Assembly: GCA_021300495.1 (NCBI GenBank)
Contig: JAJTDK010000007.1
Span: forward strand, 29,454-93,453
DNA: 64,000 nucleotides
Reading direction: 5' to 3'
Origin: Limnohabitans sp.
GTDB lineage: Bacteria; Pseudomonadota; Gammaproteobacteria; Burkholderiales; Burkholderiaceae_C
This document shows, one piece after another, positions 42,152 through 53,608 of this stretch (positions within the stretch are counted from its first letter, which is position 1; each line of letters opens with the position of its first letter). The notes under the pieces were generated by a model. That model did not search any database and was not told the origin of the DNA. It saw nothing but the letters and a program-made list of their open reading frames with translations. A program made the position numbers and the translations under genes.

Positions 42152-43134
42152 GGTGTCTCTCCAAAATAGGATTGAACCGATCCGGGTATGGGTCTTCCCG
42201 TTTGATGCGCGCGTTCAAGCACTTGCCAAAAGAATCTGTAGCTTGCGCGGTCATGCAATTGACCACCCAAGCTCACAGGCGCCCATTCTGCAAGACGAGC
42301 TGCTTCGATCAACTCAGCAGCTTGTTCAATCTCGTGCGCACTTGGGGCCATGGCTTCCAACACAGGCCTGATTTGACTGGGGTGAATACTCCACATGCGT
42401 GTGTAGCCTAATTCGCGTGAAGCTTTTAAGGCCGCCAATTTAATGGCTTCTAAATCACTGAATTCTGTGACCACGCAGTGCGATGGCACTTTACCGTGAG
42501 CGTGACAAGCACTGGCAATTTCCAATTTAGCTCGCACAACCAGCGGGTGAGTGAATTGACCTTCAACGCCCATGCCACTGGAAGGAATGGCACCCCCATG
42601 GGCAGATACAAAATCCATCAGGCCAAAACTCAAGGACTGCACGCGGGGATGTGCTGCAATTTCAAAGGCACGGTGAACTGCTGCAGGTGACTCAATCAAG
42701 ACATGCAATGGCAACGTCAATGCGCCCGCTTGATTCAAAGCTTGCGCTGCAGTGTCAACATCGGCAACAGACTCCACCTTGGGAATCATCACGTGTCGCA
42801 AGTTGCGATGCGCATCTTTCAGAATCAAATTCACATCATTGAAAAACGAGGGGTGATCAACGGGGTGGACCCTAACTGCCACCCTGGCTTCAGGGGCTGC
42901 ATTGTTTGCAATTTCTTTGACCAAATGGGCATGCTCAATTTCGCCGCCTACTGGGGCGCCATCTTCACAGTCCAAGGTGACATCAAAGACGCAGGCGCCA
43001 AACTCCTGCGTCATTTCTGCTTGCAGTTGCAAGCTTTTGCGCATCCGCACTTCGACACCACTGTAGTGATCACACACAGGCAAAAGCATGCCTGCGGCTT
43101 GTGATCCCAACAGAATATCGCGCGGATGCTTCAC
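42139..43134 (-). CDS. HpcH/HpaI aldolase / CitE-like CoA ester lyase
   Basis: DCEDGAPVGGEIEHA, VRVHPVDHPSFFND, MIPKVESVADV, MWSIHPSQIRPV. Confidence 0.88.
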   Translation of the reverse strand: MKHPRDILLGSQAAGMLLPVCDHYSGVEVRMRKSLQLQAEMTQEFGACVFDVTLDCEDGAPVGGEIEHAHLVKEIANNAAPEARVAVRVHPVDHPSFFNDVNLILKDAHRNLRHVMIPKVESVADVDTAAQALNQAGALTLPLHVLIESPAAVHRAFEIAAHPRVQSLSFGLMDFVSAHGGAIPSSGMGVEGQFTHPLVVRAKLEIASACHAHGKVPSHCVVTEFSDLEAIKLAALKASRELGYTRMWSIHPSQIRPVLEAMAPSAHEIEQAAELIEAARLAEWAPVSLGGQLHDRASYRFFWQVLERAHQTGRPIPGSVQSYFGETPCAV

Positions 43135-43149
43135 GAAAGTGACTTCTGC

Positions 43150-44136
43150 TTAGAGTAAGTGCGCCACGCCGGCTTGCTCGTCAGTCAATTCTTTCAAAGT
43201 TTTGTCGATGCAAGATTGGCTGAAGGCATCAATTTCCAAACCTTCGACCACTTTGTATTCGCCGTTCACGCATGTGACGGGAAAACCGAACATGACGTCT
43301 TTGGGAATACCGTACCAGCCTTGTGAAGGAATGCCCATGGTGACCCAATGGCCGTTGGTACCCAAAGCCCAATCTCGCATGTGGTCGATTGCGGCATTGG
43401 CTGCAGAGGCGGCAGATGACAACCCACGCGCTTCAATGATGGCGGCACCACGTTTGCCAACTGTCGGCAAGAACACGTTGGCATTCCACTCTTGATCGTT
43501 GATCATGGTCTTCACAGATTCGCCGTTGATGGTGGCGAAACGATAATCGGCGTACATGGTGGGAGAGTGGTTGCCCCAAACACACAATTTCTGAATGTCT
43601 GCAACTGCTTTGCCAGTTTTGGCCGCAATTTGCGACGCTGCACGGTTGTGGTCCAAGCGCAGCATGGCTGTGAAGTTGCTGGGCTTCAGATCGGGCGCGC
43701 TCTTCATGGCGATGTAAGCGTTGGTGTTGGCGGGGTTGCCGACCACCAAAACTTTGACATTGCGAGACGCCACAGCGTTCAAAGCTTTGCCTTGCGCAGT
43801 GAAGATAGCGCCGTTGATGGCGAGCAGTTCAGCGCGCTCCATGCCAGGGCCACGAGGACGTGAACCCACCAACAAAGCGTAGTCTGTGTCTTTGAAAGCG
43901 GTCATGGGGTCGGCGTGGGCTTCCATGCCAGCCAACAATGGAAAAGCACAATCGTCCAATTCCATCATGACGCCCTTCAGGGCTTTTTGGGCTTTTTCGT
44001 CGGGGATTTCAAGCAATTGCAAGATCACGGGCTGATCTTTGCCCAACATTTCGCCGGAGGCGATGCGAAACAACAATGCATATCCAATTTGACCTGCGGC
44101 TCCTGTGACGGCGACGCGAACGGGCTTTTTGCTCAT
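43150..44136 (-). CDS. mdh: malate dehydrogenase
   Basis: [50 protein letters not shown]. Confidence 0.97.
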   Translation of the reverse strand: MSKKPVRVAVTGAAGQIGYALLFRIASGEMLGKDQPVILQLLEIPDEKAQKALKGVMMELDDCAFPLLAGMEAHADPMTAFKDTDYALLVGSRPRGPGMERAELLAINGAIFTAQGKALNAVASRNVKVLVVGNPANTNAYIAMKSAPDLKPSNFTAMLRLDHNRAASQIAAKTGKAVADIQKLCVWGNHSPTMYADYRFATINGESVKTMINDQEWNANVFLPTVGKRGAAIIEARGLSSAASAANAAIDHMRDWALGTNGHWVTMGIPSQGWYGIPKDVMFGFPVTCVNGEYKVVEGLEIDAFSQSCIDKTLKELTDEQAGVAHLL

Positions 44137-44306
44137 GGTGTGAACTCCAGATGGTGATAAGAAAACGGACTTCGCCGACCACATCCCGACATTCACTGCC
44201 GACCGGGTCGCCTGGCGTTCCAGACGGGTGCGCAAAGAAAAATGCGCACGGGCAAACAGCTTTCGAGTTTACTCGCGAATTCCCTGAAAAGTCAATTTGT
44301 CTTATG

Positions 44307-44318
44307 TCTTATATAAGA
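44307..44318. promoter_or_regulatory. perfect 12-bp palindrome TCTTATATAAGA, candidate operator of the adjacent GntR regulator
   Basis: Between divergent mdh and gntR-type gene; an extra TCTTAT half-site at 44300-44305. Confidence 0.75.
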
Positions 44319-44365
44319 TATCATTGCATCACTTTTTGAGCCGGCCTTTTGCCAAGGCAACTGAC

Positions 44366-45148
44366 ATGACATCTCAAGTTTTTTCTGTTGAAACTGCCGA
44401 ATCGTCAGACTCCTCATCGTCTGCGCCAGCGTTCAGCCCGCTTTATCAACAAATCAAGGGGCTGATCCTGCAAGGCCTTCAAACAGGCGAATGGAAACCA
44501 GGGGAAGGCATTCCCAGCGAGATGGAATTGGCCGCGCGCTACAGAGTCAGTCAAGGCACGGTTCGAAAGGCCATTGATGAACTGGCCAACAACAACTTGC
44601 TGGTTCGCAGACAAGGAAAAGGCACCTTTGTGGCCACCCATGCCGAGCAACAGGTGCAATATCGATTTTTGAAGTTAATGCCCGACTTGGGCCAACCCAA
44701 AAGAGATGGCCCAGCCCAAAGAAAAATCATTGATTGCAAGCGGCTTCGCGCCAACGCTGAGATAGGACGCGCATTGGCATTGCGCACAGGCGATGCTGTG
44801 CTTCAAGTCCGCCGAGTTCTCTCTTTTGGTGGGGTACCCACAATCCTAGAAGACCTCTGGCTGCCCGGGGCGCCCTTCAAAGGGCTGACGGCAGAACGGC
44901 TGAGTGACTATCATGGGCCCATGTATGCGCTGTTTGAAACAGAGTTTGGGGTGCGGATGGTGCGGGCCGAAGAAAAAATCAAGGCAGTCGTGCCGGATGA
45001 CGCTCAATGCAAATTGCTTGAGATTAAGTCTCATACCCCATTACTGAGTGTAGAGCGGACGGCCTTCACCTACAACGACACGCCGATGGAGTTACGCAGA
45101 GGCTTCTATGTCACAGCGGCACACCACTATCACAATGTTTTAAATTGA
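44366..45148 (+). CDS. GntR family transcriptional regulator (UTRA/HutC-type)
   Basis: SPLYQQIKGLILQGLQTGEWKPGEGIPSEMELAARYRVSQGTVRKAIDELANNNLLVRRQGKGTFV winged HTH. Confidence 0.93.
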   Translation: MTSQVFSVETAESSDSSSSAPAFSPLYQQIKGLILQGLQTGEWKPGEGIPSEMELAARYRVSQGTVRKAIDELANNNLLVRRQGKGTFVATHAEQQVQYRFLKLMPDLGQPKRDGPAQRKIIDCKRLRANAEIGRALALRTGDAVLQVRRVLSFGGVPTILEDLWLPGAPFKGLTAERLSDYHGPMYALFETEFGVRMVRAEEKIKAVVPDDAQCKLLEIKSHTPLLSVERTAFTYNDTPMELRRGFYVTAAHHYHNVLN

Positions 45149-45290
45149 CGCTTTGGCGACATTTAAGCTTCTTATCCCTATTGTTTTTTCATTTGTTAAA
45201 GAAATTCTCATGTCAGTTTGTTGCGTTGCAATAGAATCCGCGAACACGCCCGTCAAAAACGGCTGTGAAGTTACCTAATAGGAATTAAAA

Positions 45291-45722
45291 ATGACCGAAG
45301 CTGCCCGAAAAAGGCCTGAATTCCGCAATATCAATGCTCTCAGCGATTTGCCCAGTTACCGCTTGCCCGCGGCAGGTTGGGTGTCCATCCTGCACCGTGT
45401 GAGTGGCGCCTTGATGTTCTTGCTCATGCCCTTCATCATTTGGATGTTTGATTCTTCCATCACATCAGAGATCTCATTTGCCAAGTTTGCCGCCGCCTTC
45501 AATGTGGGCCTTGGCTTCATTCCAGGTTGGTTCATGAAATTGGTTGCGCTGGCCATCATTTGGGCTTATTTGCACCATTTCATTGCTGGCATTCGCCACC
45601 TTTACATGGATACGTTTCACGCGGTCACCAAAGAGTTCGGCAAATCATCGGCTGTTGCCACTTTGGTTTTGAGCTTGGGTCTCACCGCTGTCCTGGCCGC
45701 CAAATTATTTGGCCTCTATTAA
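45291..45722 (+). CDS. sdhC: succinate dehydrogenase cytochrome b556 subunit
   Basis: LPAAGWVSILHRVSGALMF, HHFIAGIRHLYMD. Confidence 0.94.
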   Translation: MTEAARKRPEFRNINALSDLPSYRLPAAGWVSILHRVSGALMFLLMPFIIWMFDSSITSEISFAKFAAAFNVGLGFIPGWFMKLVALAIIWAYLHHFIAGIRHLYMDTFHAVTKEFGKSSAVATLVLSLGLTAVLAAKLFGLY

Positions 45723-45737
45723 TTAGGAACAGATCAC

Positions 45738-46103
45738 ATGTCAGTTAATCACGGTTCCAAGCGCATCACGACTGGCGCTCACTACGGCCTTCGCGACTGG
45801 TTGGCGCAACGCATCACAGCTGCTTTAATGGCCTCGTTCACTTTGCTGGTCTTGGTACAAGTCATCTTCACCAGCGGCCCTATTGGCTACGAAGAGTGGG
45901 CGGGTATTTTTGCAGCCCAGTGGATGAAGGTTTTGACCTTTGTCACCATCCTTTCTTTGCTTTACCACGCCTGGATTGGCATACGCGATATTTGGATGGA
46001 TTACATCAAACCCCTCGGTTTGCGTCTTTTCTTGCATGTTGCCTCCCTGATATGGCTCATCGGCTGCGCTGGCTGGGCTGTTCAGGCCTTGTGGCTTCTT
46101 TGA
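45738..46103 (+). CDS. sdhD: succinate dehydrogenase membrane anchor subunit
   Basis: GLRDWLAQRITAALMA, YHAWIGIRDIWMDYIKP. Confidence 0.93.
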   Translation: MSVNHGSKRITTGAHYGLRDWLAQRITAALMASFTLLVLVQVIFTSGPIGYEEWAGIFAAQWMKVLTFVTILSLLYHAWIGIRDIWMDYIKPLGLRLFLHVASLIWLIGCAGWAVQALWLL

Positions 46104-46172
46104 TGATGTTCGGTACTGATTGAACCCTGACAGACACTGAGCCTCTCCCCCTATTACAAGATTTCACACACC

Positions 46173-47978
46173 ATGACTTACACCAAAGACAAGATCGCCA
46201 CGCGTAAATTTGACGTCGTGATCGTCGGCGCCGGCGGCTCCGGTATGCGCGCTGCCTTGCAACTGTCCCGCGCTGGTTTGAACGTTGCTGTTCTTTCCAA
46301 AGTATTCCCCACCCGTTCGCACACCGTGGCGGCTCAGGGCGGTATTGGTGCTGCATTGGGCAATATGTCCGACGACAACTGGCACTACCACTTCTACGAC
46401 ACCATCAAGGGCTCCGACTGGCTCGGAGACCAAGACGCCATCGAATTCATGTGCCGTGAAGCGCCCAAAGTTGTCTATGACTTAGAGCACATGGGCATGC
46501 CTTTCGACCGCAACCCAGACGGCACCATTTACCAGCGTCCATTTGGCGGCCACACCGCCAACTATGGCGAGAAGTCGGTTCAACGTGCTTGCGCTGCAGC
46601 TGACCGTACGGGTCATGCCATGTTGCACACGCTTTATCAGCAAAACATCAAAGCCAAAACCAGCTTCTTCGTAGAGTGGATGGCCCTCGACCTGATTCGC
46701 GATGCTGAAGGCGATGTGGTGGGTGTCACATCACTTGAAATGGAAACCGGCGACCTGCACATCTTGCACGCCAAAACTGTGTTGTTGGCCACCGGTGGTG
46801 CTGGCCGTATTTTTGCAGCGTCTACCAACGCCTTCATCAATACTGGCGACGGCTTGGGCATGGCCGCCCGCGCTGGCATCCCTTTAGAAGACATGGAGTT
46901 CTGGCAGTTCCACCCCACTGGCGTAGCTGGCGCAGGCGTGTTACTGACCGAAGGCTGCCGTGGTGAAGGTGCTATTCTGCTCAACAGCAATGGCGAACGT
47001 TTCATGGAACGTTACGCACCCACTCTGAAAGACTTGGCCCCTCGCGACTTCGTGTCACGCGCCATGGACCAAGAGATCAAAGAAGGCCGCGGCTGCGGGC
47101 CAAACAAAGACTATGTGATGTTGAAGCTGGACCACCTGGGCTCAGAAACAATTCACAAACGTTTGCCTTCCGTGTACGAAATTGGCGTCAACTTTGCCAA
47201 CGTCGACATCACCAAAGAACCCATTCCTGTGGTGCCCACCATCCACTATCAAATGGGCGGCATTCCAACCAACATTCACGGCCAAGTGGTTGTCCAATCC
47301 GCCAGCAGCCACAATGCCGTGGTCAACGGCTTGTATGCAGTGGGCGAATGCTCCTGCGTGAGTGTTCACGGCGCCAACCGTTTGGGCACTAACTCCTTGC
47401 TCGACCTCTTGGTGTTTGGTCGTGCGGCAGGCAATCACATTGTTGATTTCGCCAGCAAAACCAAGTCACACAAAGACTTGCCCAAAGATGCAGCCGACCT
47501 GACATTGGCGCGTCTGAACCGACTTGAAGGTCGCAAAGGCGAGTACTCACAAGATGTGGCCAATGACATGCGCGCCACGATGCAAATTCATGCCGCCGTA
47601 TTCCGAACACAAGCCGCCATGGACGAAGGCGTGGTGAAAATTGCTGAAATTCGCGAACGCGTCAACGCCATCGCTTTGACTGACACTTCCAAAGTGTTTA
47701 ACACGGCTCGCATCGAAGCCTTGGAAGTGGAAAACCTGATCGAGTGCGCCCAAGCCACCATGGTCTCTGCCGCTGCGCGCAAAGAATGTCGCGGTGCACA
47801 TACCGTGAGTGACTATGAGCGGCCCGCTGACGATCCCGTTTCGCCATTGGGCCGTGACGATGCCAATTGGATGAAACACACCCTGTGGCACAGCGACACC
47901 AACAGCCTGACCTACAAACCCGTCAACTTAAAACCTCTGACAGTGGACTCTGTGCCACCCAAGGTTCGGACGTTCTAA
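46173..47978 (+). CDS. sdhA: succinate dehydrogenase flavoprotein subunit
   Basis: VIVGAGGSGMRAALQLS, RSHTVAAQGGIGAALGN, HGANRLGTNSLLDLLVFGRAAG. Confidence 0.98.
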   Translation: MTYTKDKIATRKFDVVIVGAGGSGMRAALQLSRAGLNVAVLSKVFPTRSHTVAAQGGIGAALGNMSDDNWHYHFYDTIKGSDWLGDQDAIEFMCREAPKVVYDLEHMGMPFDRNPDGTIYQRPFGGHTANYGEKSVQRACAAADRTGHAMLHTLYQQNIKAKTSFFVEWMALDLIRDAEGDVVGVTSLEMETGDLHILHAKTVLLATGGAGRIFAASTNAFINTGDGLGMAARAGIPLEDMEFWQFHPTGVAGAGVLLTEGCRGEGAILLNSNGERFMERYAPTLKDLAPRDFVSRAMDQEIKEGRGCGPNKDYVMLKLDHLGSETIHKRLPSVYEIGVNFANVDITKEPIPVVPTIHYQMGGIPTNIHGQVVVQSASSHNAVVNGLYAVGECSCVSVHGANRLGTNSLLDLLVFGRAAGNHIVDFASKTKSHKDLPKDAADLTLARLNRLEGRKGEYSQDVANDMRATMQIHAAVFRTQAAMDEGVVKIAEIRERVNAIALTDTSKVFNTARIEALEVENLIECAQATMVSAAARKECRGAHTVSDYERPADDPVSPLGRDDANWMKHTLWHSDTNSLTYKPVNLKPLTVDSVPPKVRTF

Positions 47979-47996
47979 ATTCCTGAAGGTAGAAAC

Positions 47997-48701
47997 ATGA
48001 CCAAACGTATTTTTGAAATCTATCGTTACGATCCTGACAAGGATGCTAAGCCTTACATGCAAAGCATTGAGGTGGAATTGGACGGCCATGAACGCATGTT
48101 GCTCGATGCGCTTATGAAGCTGAAGAAAGTGGATCCCACTTTGTCGTTTCGTCGCTCATGCCGTGAAGGTGTTTGCGGCTCTGACGCCATGAACATCAAC
48201 GGCAAAAATGGTTTGGCTTGCCTAACCAACATGCTGACCTTGCCTGGCAAAATTGTTTTAAAGCCTCTGCCGGGCTTGCCTGTTGTGCGCGACCTGATCG
48301 TCGACATGACGCAGTTCTTCAAACAATACAATTCGATCAAGCCTTACTTGATCAACGACACCATCCCGCCTGAAAAAGAGCGTCTGCAAAGCCCTGAAGA
48401 GCGCGAAGAGCTCGATGGTTTGTACGAGTGCATTTTGTGCGCCAGTTGCTCAACCAGCTGCCCCAGCTTTTGGTGGAACCCTGATAAGTTTGTAGGACCA
48501 GCAGGTTTGCTCCAAGCCTACAGGTTCATTGCTGACAGCCGTGACCATGGCACAGCCGAACGGTTAGACAATTTGGAAGACCCCTATCGTCTGTTCCGCT
48601 GCCACACCATCATGAACTGCGTCGACGTTTGCCCCAAGAATCTGAACCCCACCAAAGCCATTGGCAAAATCAAAGAGATGATGGTGCGCCGCGCCGTCTA
48701 A
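47997..48701 (+). CDS. sdhB: succinate dehydrogenase iron-sulfur subunit
   Basis: [45 protein letters not shown]. Confidence 0.98.
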   Translation: MTKRIFEIYRYDPDKDAKPYMQSIEVELDGHERMLLDALMKLKKVDPTLSFRRSCREGVCGSDAMNINGKNGLACLTNMLTLPGKIVLKPLPGLPVVRDLIVDMTQFFKQYNSIKPYLINDTIPPEKERLQSPEEREELDGLYECILCASCSTSCPSFWWNPDKFVGPAGLLQAYRFIADSRDHGTAERLDNLEDPYRLFRCHTIMNCVDVCPKNLNPTKAIGKIKEMMVRRAV

Positions 48702-48729
48702 ACTGAGATCAAGCAAAGAGACCGCCAAG

Positions 48730-49272
48730 ATGGGAGATGAACTGCTCGACACATTAGATCGCAACACCCCTTTGGGTGAGCGCGCTCTGAGCAAACTGCG
48801 TTGGCGTTGCAGACGCGGTTTGCTGGAGAACGATCTTTTCATTGAGCGCTTTTTCAATCGATACGCACCGCAAATGACTGTAGGACAAGCTCGCGGCATG
48901 TACATTTTGATGGACTTGTCTGACAACGACTTAATGGATTTGTTCATGAAACGCAAACCGCTCGGAGCTGACATTGAATCTGAAGAAGTCAGCGAACTGA
49001 CAACAAAGCAACCCTGTCGTTCAGTAACGGCGCCCCTAGCATTGAAATGCCTGTTTACAGTGGCAGCATTGGCCCCGATGTCATCGACATTCGCAAGTTG
49101 TACGGCCAAAGTGGCATGTTCACTTACGACCCCGGCTTCTTATCTACAGCCTCTTGCCAATCTGGCATCACCTTCATTGACGGCGACAAAGGTGAGTTAC
49201 TTTACCGTGGCTATCCCATCGAACAACTGGCCAACCATGGCGACTATTTGGACACTTGCTACTTGCTCTTGA
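48730..49272 (+). CDS. sdhE: FAD assembly factor SdhE; natural 3' end apparently missing, ORF reads out of frame into gltA
   Basis: [37 protein letters not shown]; after about 48998 the frame is antithetical to gltA coding sequence. Confidence 0.8.
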   Translation: MGDELLDTLDRNTPLGERALSKLRWRCRRGLLENDLFIERFFNRYAPQMTVGQARGMYILMDLSDNDLMDLFMKRKPLGADIESEEVSELTTKQPCRSVTAPLALKCLFTVAALAPMSSTFASCTAKVACSLTTPASYLQPLANLASPSLTATKVSYFTVAIPSNNWPTMATIWTLATCS

Positions 49273-50291
49273 AAGGCGATTTACCTGATGCCAAGCAAAG
49301 CGCAGACTTTCACAAACTGGTGAACAACCACACCATGGTGAATGAACAAATGCAATTTTTCTTGCGCGGCTTCCGTCGTGATGCACACCCGATGGCGGTG
49401 ATGACTGGATTGGTCGGCGCCCTCTCAGCGTTCTATCATGACAGCACCGACATCACCAATCCCGAACACCGTGAAATTTCAGCCATCCGCTTGATTGCCA
49501 AATTGCCAACCTTGGTCGCCATGTCCTACAAGTACGGCATCGGCCAGCCCTTCATGTACCCTCAAAACAGCTTGTCTTACTCTGGCAATTTCTTGCGCAT
49601 GATGTTTGGTGTGCCATGTGAAGAGTACGTTGTCAACCCAGTCCTTGAGCGTGCCCTAGATCGCATCTTCATCTTGCACGCAGACCACGAGCAAAACGCA
49701 TCGACCTCTACAGTTCGTTTGTGCGGCTCATCTGGCACCAACCCTTTCGCCGCCGTCGCAGCTGGCGTGGCATGCCTTTGGGGCCCCGCTCACGGCGGCG
49801 CAAATGAGGCCTGTTTGAAAATGTTGGACGACATCCAAAAAATGGGCGGCATCTCTAAAGTGGGCGAGTTCATGGAGCAAGTTAAAGACAAGAACTCTGG
49901 CGTCAAGCTCATGGGCTTTGGTCACCGCGTTTACAAAAACTACGATCCCCGCGCCAAGCTCATGCAAGAGACTTGCGATGAAGTTTTGGCAGAACTCGGT
50001 TTGGAAAATGACCCCCTGTTTAAATTGGCCAAACAAGTTGAAAAAATCGCCTTGGAAGACGACTACTTTGTATCACGCAAGTTGTACCCTAACGTCGACT
50101 TCTACTCTGGCATCGTGCAGCGGGCTATTGGCATCCCTGTGAACCTGTTCACCGGCGTATTCGCTTTGGCCCGCACTGTGGGCTGGATTGCACAACTGAA
50201 TGAAATGATTGGCGATCCCGAGTACAAAATCGGCCGTCCCCGTCAGCTGTTTACGGGCTCACCCCGCCGTAACATCCCAGGCGCAAAATAA
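49047..50291 (+). CDS. gltA: citrate synthase; upstream in-frame N-terminal residues [16 protein letters not shown] lack a start codon
   Basis: [63 protein letters not shown]. Confidence 0.95.
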   Translation: MPVYSGSIGPDVIDIRKLYGQSGMFTYDPGFLSTASCQSGITFIDGDKGELLYRGYPIEQLANHGDYLDTCYLLLKGDLPDAKQSADFHKLVNNHTMVNEQMQFFLRGFRRDAHPMAVMTGLVGALSAFYHDSTDITNPEHREISAIRLIAKLPTLVAMSYKYGIGQPFMYPQNSLSYSGNFLRMMFGVPCEEYVVNPVLERALDRIFILHADHEQNASTSTVRLCGSSGTNPFAAVAAGVACLWGPAHGGANEACLKMLDDIQKMGGISKVGEFMEQVKDKNSGVKLMGFGHRVYKNYDPRAKLMQETCDEVLAELGLENDPLFKLAKQVEKIALEDDYFVSRKLYPNVDFYSGIVQRAIGIPVNLFTGVFALARTVGWIAQLNEMIGDPEYKIGRPRQLFTGSPRRNIPGAK

Positions 50292-50310
50292 GCTTCTCGC
50301 CTCTCTTAAA

Positions 50311-50336
50311 AGCCCGCGCGATCCGCGGGCTTTTTT
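50311..50336 (+). terminator. intrinsic terminator after gltA
   Basis: AGCCCGCG-cgatc-CGCGGGCTTTTTT. Confidence 0.85.
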
Positions 50337-50367
50337 CATTGATTTTCTATTTTGAGTTTTTGAATTT

Positions 50368-51789
50368 CTAAGTTTTCAATGCAACCAGAACTTCATCCAG
50401 CATTTTCTTTGCATCGCCAAACAACATGCGGTTGTTGTCTTTGTAAAAAAGTGGGTTGTCAACACCTGCGTAACCACTGGCCATAGACCGTTTCATAACG
50501 ATGCTTGTGCGCGCCTTCCAAACTTCAAGCACAGGCATACCAGCAATTGGGCTTGTAGGGTCGTCTTGAGCAGCCGGGTTCACGATGTCGTTGGCACCGA
50601 TCACGATGGCCACGTCGGTGTCTGGAAAATCTTCGTTCAACTCATCCATTTCCATCACGATGTCGTAAGGCACCTTGGCCTCAGCCAACAACACGTTCAT
50701 GTGGCCAGGCATGCGACCCGCAACAGGGTGGATACCAAAGCGCACGTTCACGCCTTTTTCGCGCAAAGTACGGGTAATCTCAAAGACGGTGTGCTGTGCT
50801 TGTGCCACGGCCATGCCGTAGCCGGGCACGATGATGACATTCTTGGCGTCGCGCAACAATTCTGCGGTTTCAGCAGCCAAGATGGGGCTGACCTCACCCA
50901 CCGGCTCGGCACTTTCACCGCCAGCAGGCTTAGGCGTTGCAGCAGTGGTCCCAAACCCGCCAGCAATCACACTGATGAAACTGCGGTTCATGGCATTGCA
51001 CATGATGTAGGACAGAATAGCGCCGCTAGAACCCACCAAAGCACCCACCACAATCAACAAATCGTTGCTCAACATGAAGCCCGTGGCGGCAGCTGCCCAA
51101 CCCGAATAGCTGTTCAGCATTGAAACCACCACCGGCATGTCGGCGCCACCAATGGCCATGACCATGTGGATGCCAAACAAAAGCGCAATGGCGCTCATCA
51201 CAAACAACGGGAACATGCCTTGTTCAATGGTCTCGGCTTGCAAGAACATACGGCCAAAGTAAACCACCGCCAGCAAACCGGCCAAATTGATCCAGTGGCG
51301 CGCAGGCAGTAACAAAGGGCTACCGCCAATGCGGCCCGACAACTTACCAAATGCCGCCACAGAACCAGAAAAAGTAACCGCGCCGATGAAGATGCCAATG
51401 TAGATTTCCATCGAATGAATGGCGTGTGCTGCGCCTTCAAAGCCTTTTGTTGCTTCGGGATCGACGTAGGTGGCATAACCGACCAACACTGCAGCCATGC
51501 CGACCATGCTGTGCATGAGTGCCACCAACTCGGGCATTTGCGTCATTTGCACTGAGCGTGCTGCGTACAAGCCAATGGCACCGCCAACGACCAAACTGCC
51601 CACAATCCAAGGCATGCCTGCGGCTGTGACTTGGGGGCCAAGCACGGTGGCCAAAACTGCCAAGGTCATGCCGATCATGCCGTAGAGGTTGCCACGGCGT
51701 GCGGTTTCCTGGTTGGACAATCCGCCTAAGCTAAGGATGAAGAGTATGGTTGCGCCAATGTAGGCAACCGTAGACAAGTTAGAGCTCAT
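50368..51789 (-). CDS. pntB: NAD(P) transhydrogenase subunit beta
   Basis: 473 aa; [43 protein letters not shown]. Confidence 0.96.
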   Translation of the reverse strand: MSSNLSTVAYIGATILFILSLGGLSNQETARRGNLYGMIGMTLAVLATVLGPQVTAAGMPWIVGSLVVGGAIGLYAARSVQMTQMPELVALMHSMVGMAAVLVGYATYVDPEATKGFEGAAHAIHSMEIYIGIFIGAVTFSGSVAAFGKLSGRIGGSPLLLPARHWINLAGLLAVVYFGRMFLQAETIEQGMFPLFVMSAIALLFGIHMVMAIGGADMPVVVSMLNSYSGWAAAATGFMLSNDLLIVVGALVGSSGAILSYIMCNAMNRSFISVIAGGFGTTAATPKPAGGESAEPVGEVSPILAAETAELLRDAKNVIIVPGYGMAVAQAQHTVFEITRTLREKGVNVRFGIHPVAGRMPGHMNVLLAEAKVPYDIVMEMDELNEDFPDTDVAIVIGANDIVNPAAQDDPTSPIAGMPVLEVWKARTSIVMKRSMASGYAGVDNPLFYKDNNRMLFGDAKKMLDEVLVALKT

Positions 51790-51806
51790 GAATTAGTTCT
51801 TCCTGA

Positions 51807-53438
51807 TTATTTTCTGAACATCGCCAGCATGCGCTGAGTGACTGCAAAGCCGCCAAACATGTTGATGGCAGTGAGCACCAAGGCAAGAGATGCCAACACA
51901 ATGATGAGCGTGTTGGGGCGCGCAGCAGCATTGGCCATGGGAGAGATCTGAACCAGCGCGCCAATGGCAATGATGGAGCTGATGGCATTGGTCACGCTCA
52001 TGAGCGGAGTGTGCAGGGCAGGCTTGACGTTCCAAACCACCATGTACCCCACAAAGCAGGCAAGAACAAATACCGTGAAGTGCGACAGGAACGCAGCAGG
52101 TGCATATGCGCCCACCAAGAAAAACAATACAGCGGCAACACCAGCAACGATGGCCAGTTGGCCCGCGGGCATTGGACCAGAAGGCTCGCCATGGCCATGG
52201 CCTTTTTTGGCAGCTGGTGCAGCCGCTGGCTTGGGCGCAGGTTTGGCCGCTACAACCAAGGGAGGTGCCGGCCAAGTGATGGCACCTTCTTTGATGACCG
52301 TCAGCCCGCGAATGGCGTCGTCTTCCATGTTGACGTTGATCACGCCATCTTTGGTTTTGCAAAGCTCCTCGGTCAGGCGAAACAGGTTGGTGCCATAAAG
52401 CGTAGACGACTGTCGTGCCATGCGCGAAGCCAAGTCGGTGTAGCCCACAATGGTGACGCCGTGCTTGACCACTGCCTTGCCTGGCTCGGTCAACTCGCAA
52501 TTGCCGCCCTGCTCAGCCGCCATGTCCACAATGACGCTACCGGGCTTCATATTGCGCACCATTTCGGCTGTGATCAGCTTGGGGGCAGGCTTGCCAGGAA
52601 TGAGCGCGGTGGTGATGATGATGTCGCACTCTTTGGTTTGCTGGGCATACATCTCACGTTGCGCCGCCTGAAAGCCTTCGCTCATCACTTTGGCATAACC
52701 GCCGCCGCCCGAACCTTCTTCTTCATAGTTCACCTTGACGAACTCGCCACCTAGCGAAACCACTTGGTCAGCCACTTCGGCGCGTGTGTCGTTAGCGCGA
52801 ACAATGGCGCCTAAACTGGCGGCTGCGCCAATGGCGGCCAAGCCCGCCACACCAGCACCCGCAATGAAGACCTTGGCGGGAGGCACTTTGCCCGCAGCGG
52901 TAATTTGACCATTGAAGAAGCGGCCAAAAGCACCTGCTGCTTCGACCACAGCGCGGTAGCCACTGACTCCCGCCATGGAGGTCAGTGCGTCCATTTTTTG
53001 GGCGCGGCTAAGGGTGCGCGGCAAAGCATCTATGGACAAGGCGGTGACTTTTTTAGCAGCCAGTTGCTGCATCAGATCGGGGTTTTGAGCGGGCCACAAG
53101 AAACCGATAAGGGTCTGGCCTTCGTGCATGAGGGCAACTTCATCAGATGTAGGCGCACGGACCTTGAAGACGATGTCGCTGCCACTCCAAAGCGCTGCGG
53201 CGCTGGGCGCAATGCTTGCACCAGCTTCTGTGTAGGCTTGGTCAGAGAGGTCGGCCAGATCACCTGCGCCTTGCTCGACCACCACCGAGAAGCCAAGCTT
53301 AGTCAGCTTGGTGACTACATCGGGCACGGTTGCAACTCGCTTTTCGCCAGGGAAAATCTCTTTGGGAACACCAATTCGTTGCGGACTGGGTGCAACTTTG
53401 CTGTCTAAAACATTGTCACTTGGGTGGACAGTAGTCAT
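51807..53438 (-). CDS. pntA: NAD(P) transhydrogenase subunit alpha, single polypeptide
   Basis: [48 protein letters not shown]-terminal TM helices after Pro/Ala/His-rich linker. Confidence 0.95.
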   Translation of the reverse strand: MTTVHPSDNVLDSKVAPSPQRIGVPKEIFPGEKRVATVPDVVTKLTKLGFSVVVEQGAGDLADLSDQAYTEAGASIAPSAAALWSGSDIVFKVRAPTSDEVALMHEGQTLIGFLWPAQNPDLMQQLAAKKVTALSIDALPRTLSRAQKMDALTSMAGVSGYRAVVEAAGAFGRFFNGQITAAGKVPPAKVFIAGAGVAGLAAIGAAASLGAIVRANDTRAEVADQVVSLGGEFVKVNYEEEGSGGGGYAKVMSEGFQAAQREMYAQQTKECDIIITTALIPGKPAPKLITAEMVRNMKPGSVIVDMAAEQGGNCELTEPGKAVVKHGVTIVGYTDLASRMARQSSTLYGTNLFRLTEELCKTKDGVINVNMEDDAIRGLTVIKEGAITWPAPPLVVAAKPAPKPAAAPAAKKGHGHGEPSGPMPAGQLAIVAGVAAVLFFLVGAYAPAAFLSHFTVFVLACFVGYMVVWNVKPALHTPLMSVTNAISSIIAIGALVQISPMANAAARPNTLIIVLASLALVLTAINMFGGFAVTQRMLAMFRK

Positions 53439-53608
53439 GGAAAAAGTCTCAATAAATAGTTAACTGGTTAATTAGGCTTGAATTTCTAAGTTCGGCCAGC
53501 CGACACTATAGCTTTTGAAGGCCTAATCCTGTTGATCCTACCCTGCAAATACAGCACGGGCAATATTGGTAATCAGCTAAAATTCTGGGCTTGACCCTAG
53601 GAAGCACC

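Noticed and set aside
51793-52754. Overlapping ORFs on both strands inside pntA (235 aa minus, 247 aa plus)
   Set aside because: Cys/His/Arg-rich translations typical of shadow ORFs; the 543-aa PntA is clearly the real gene
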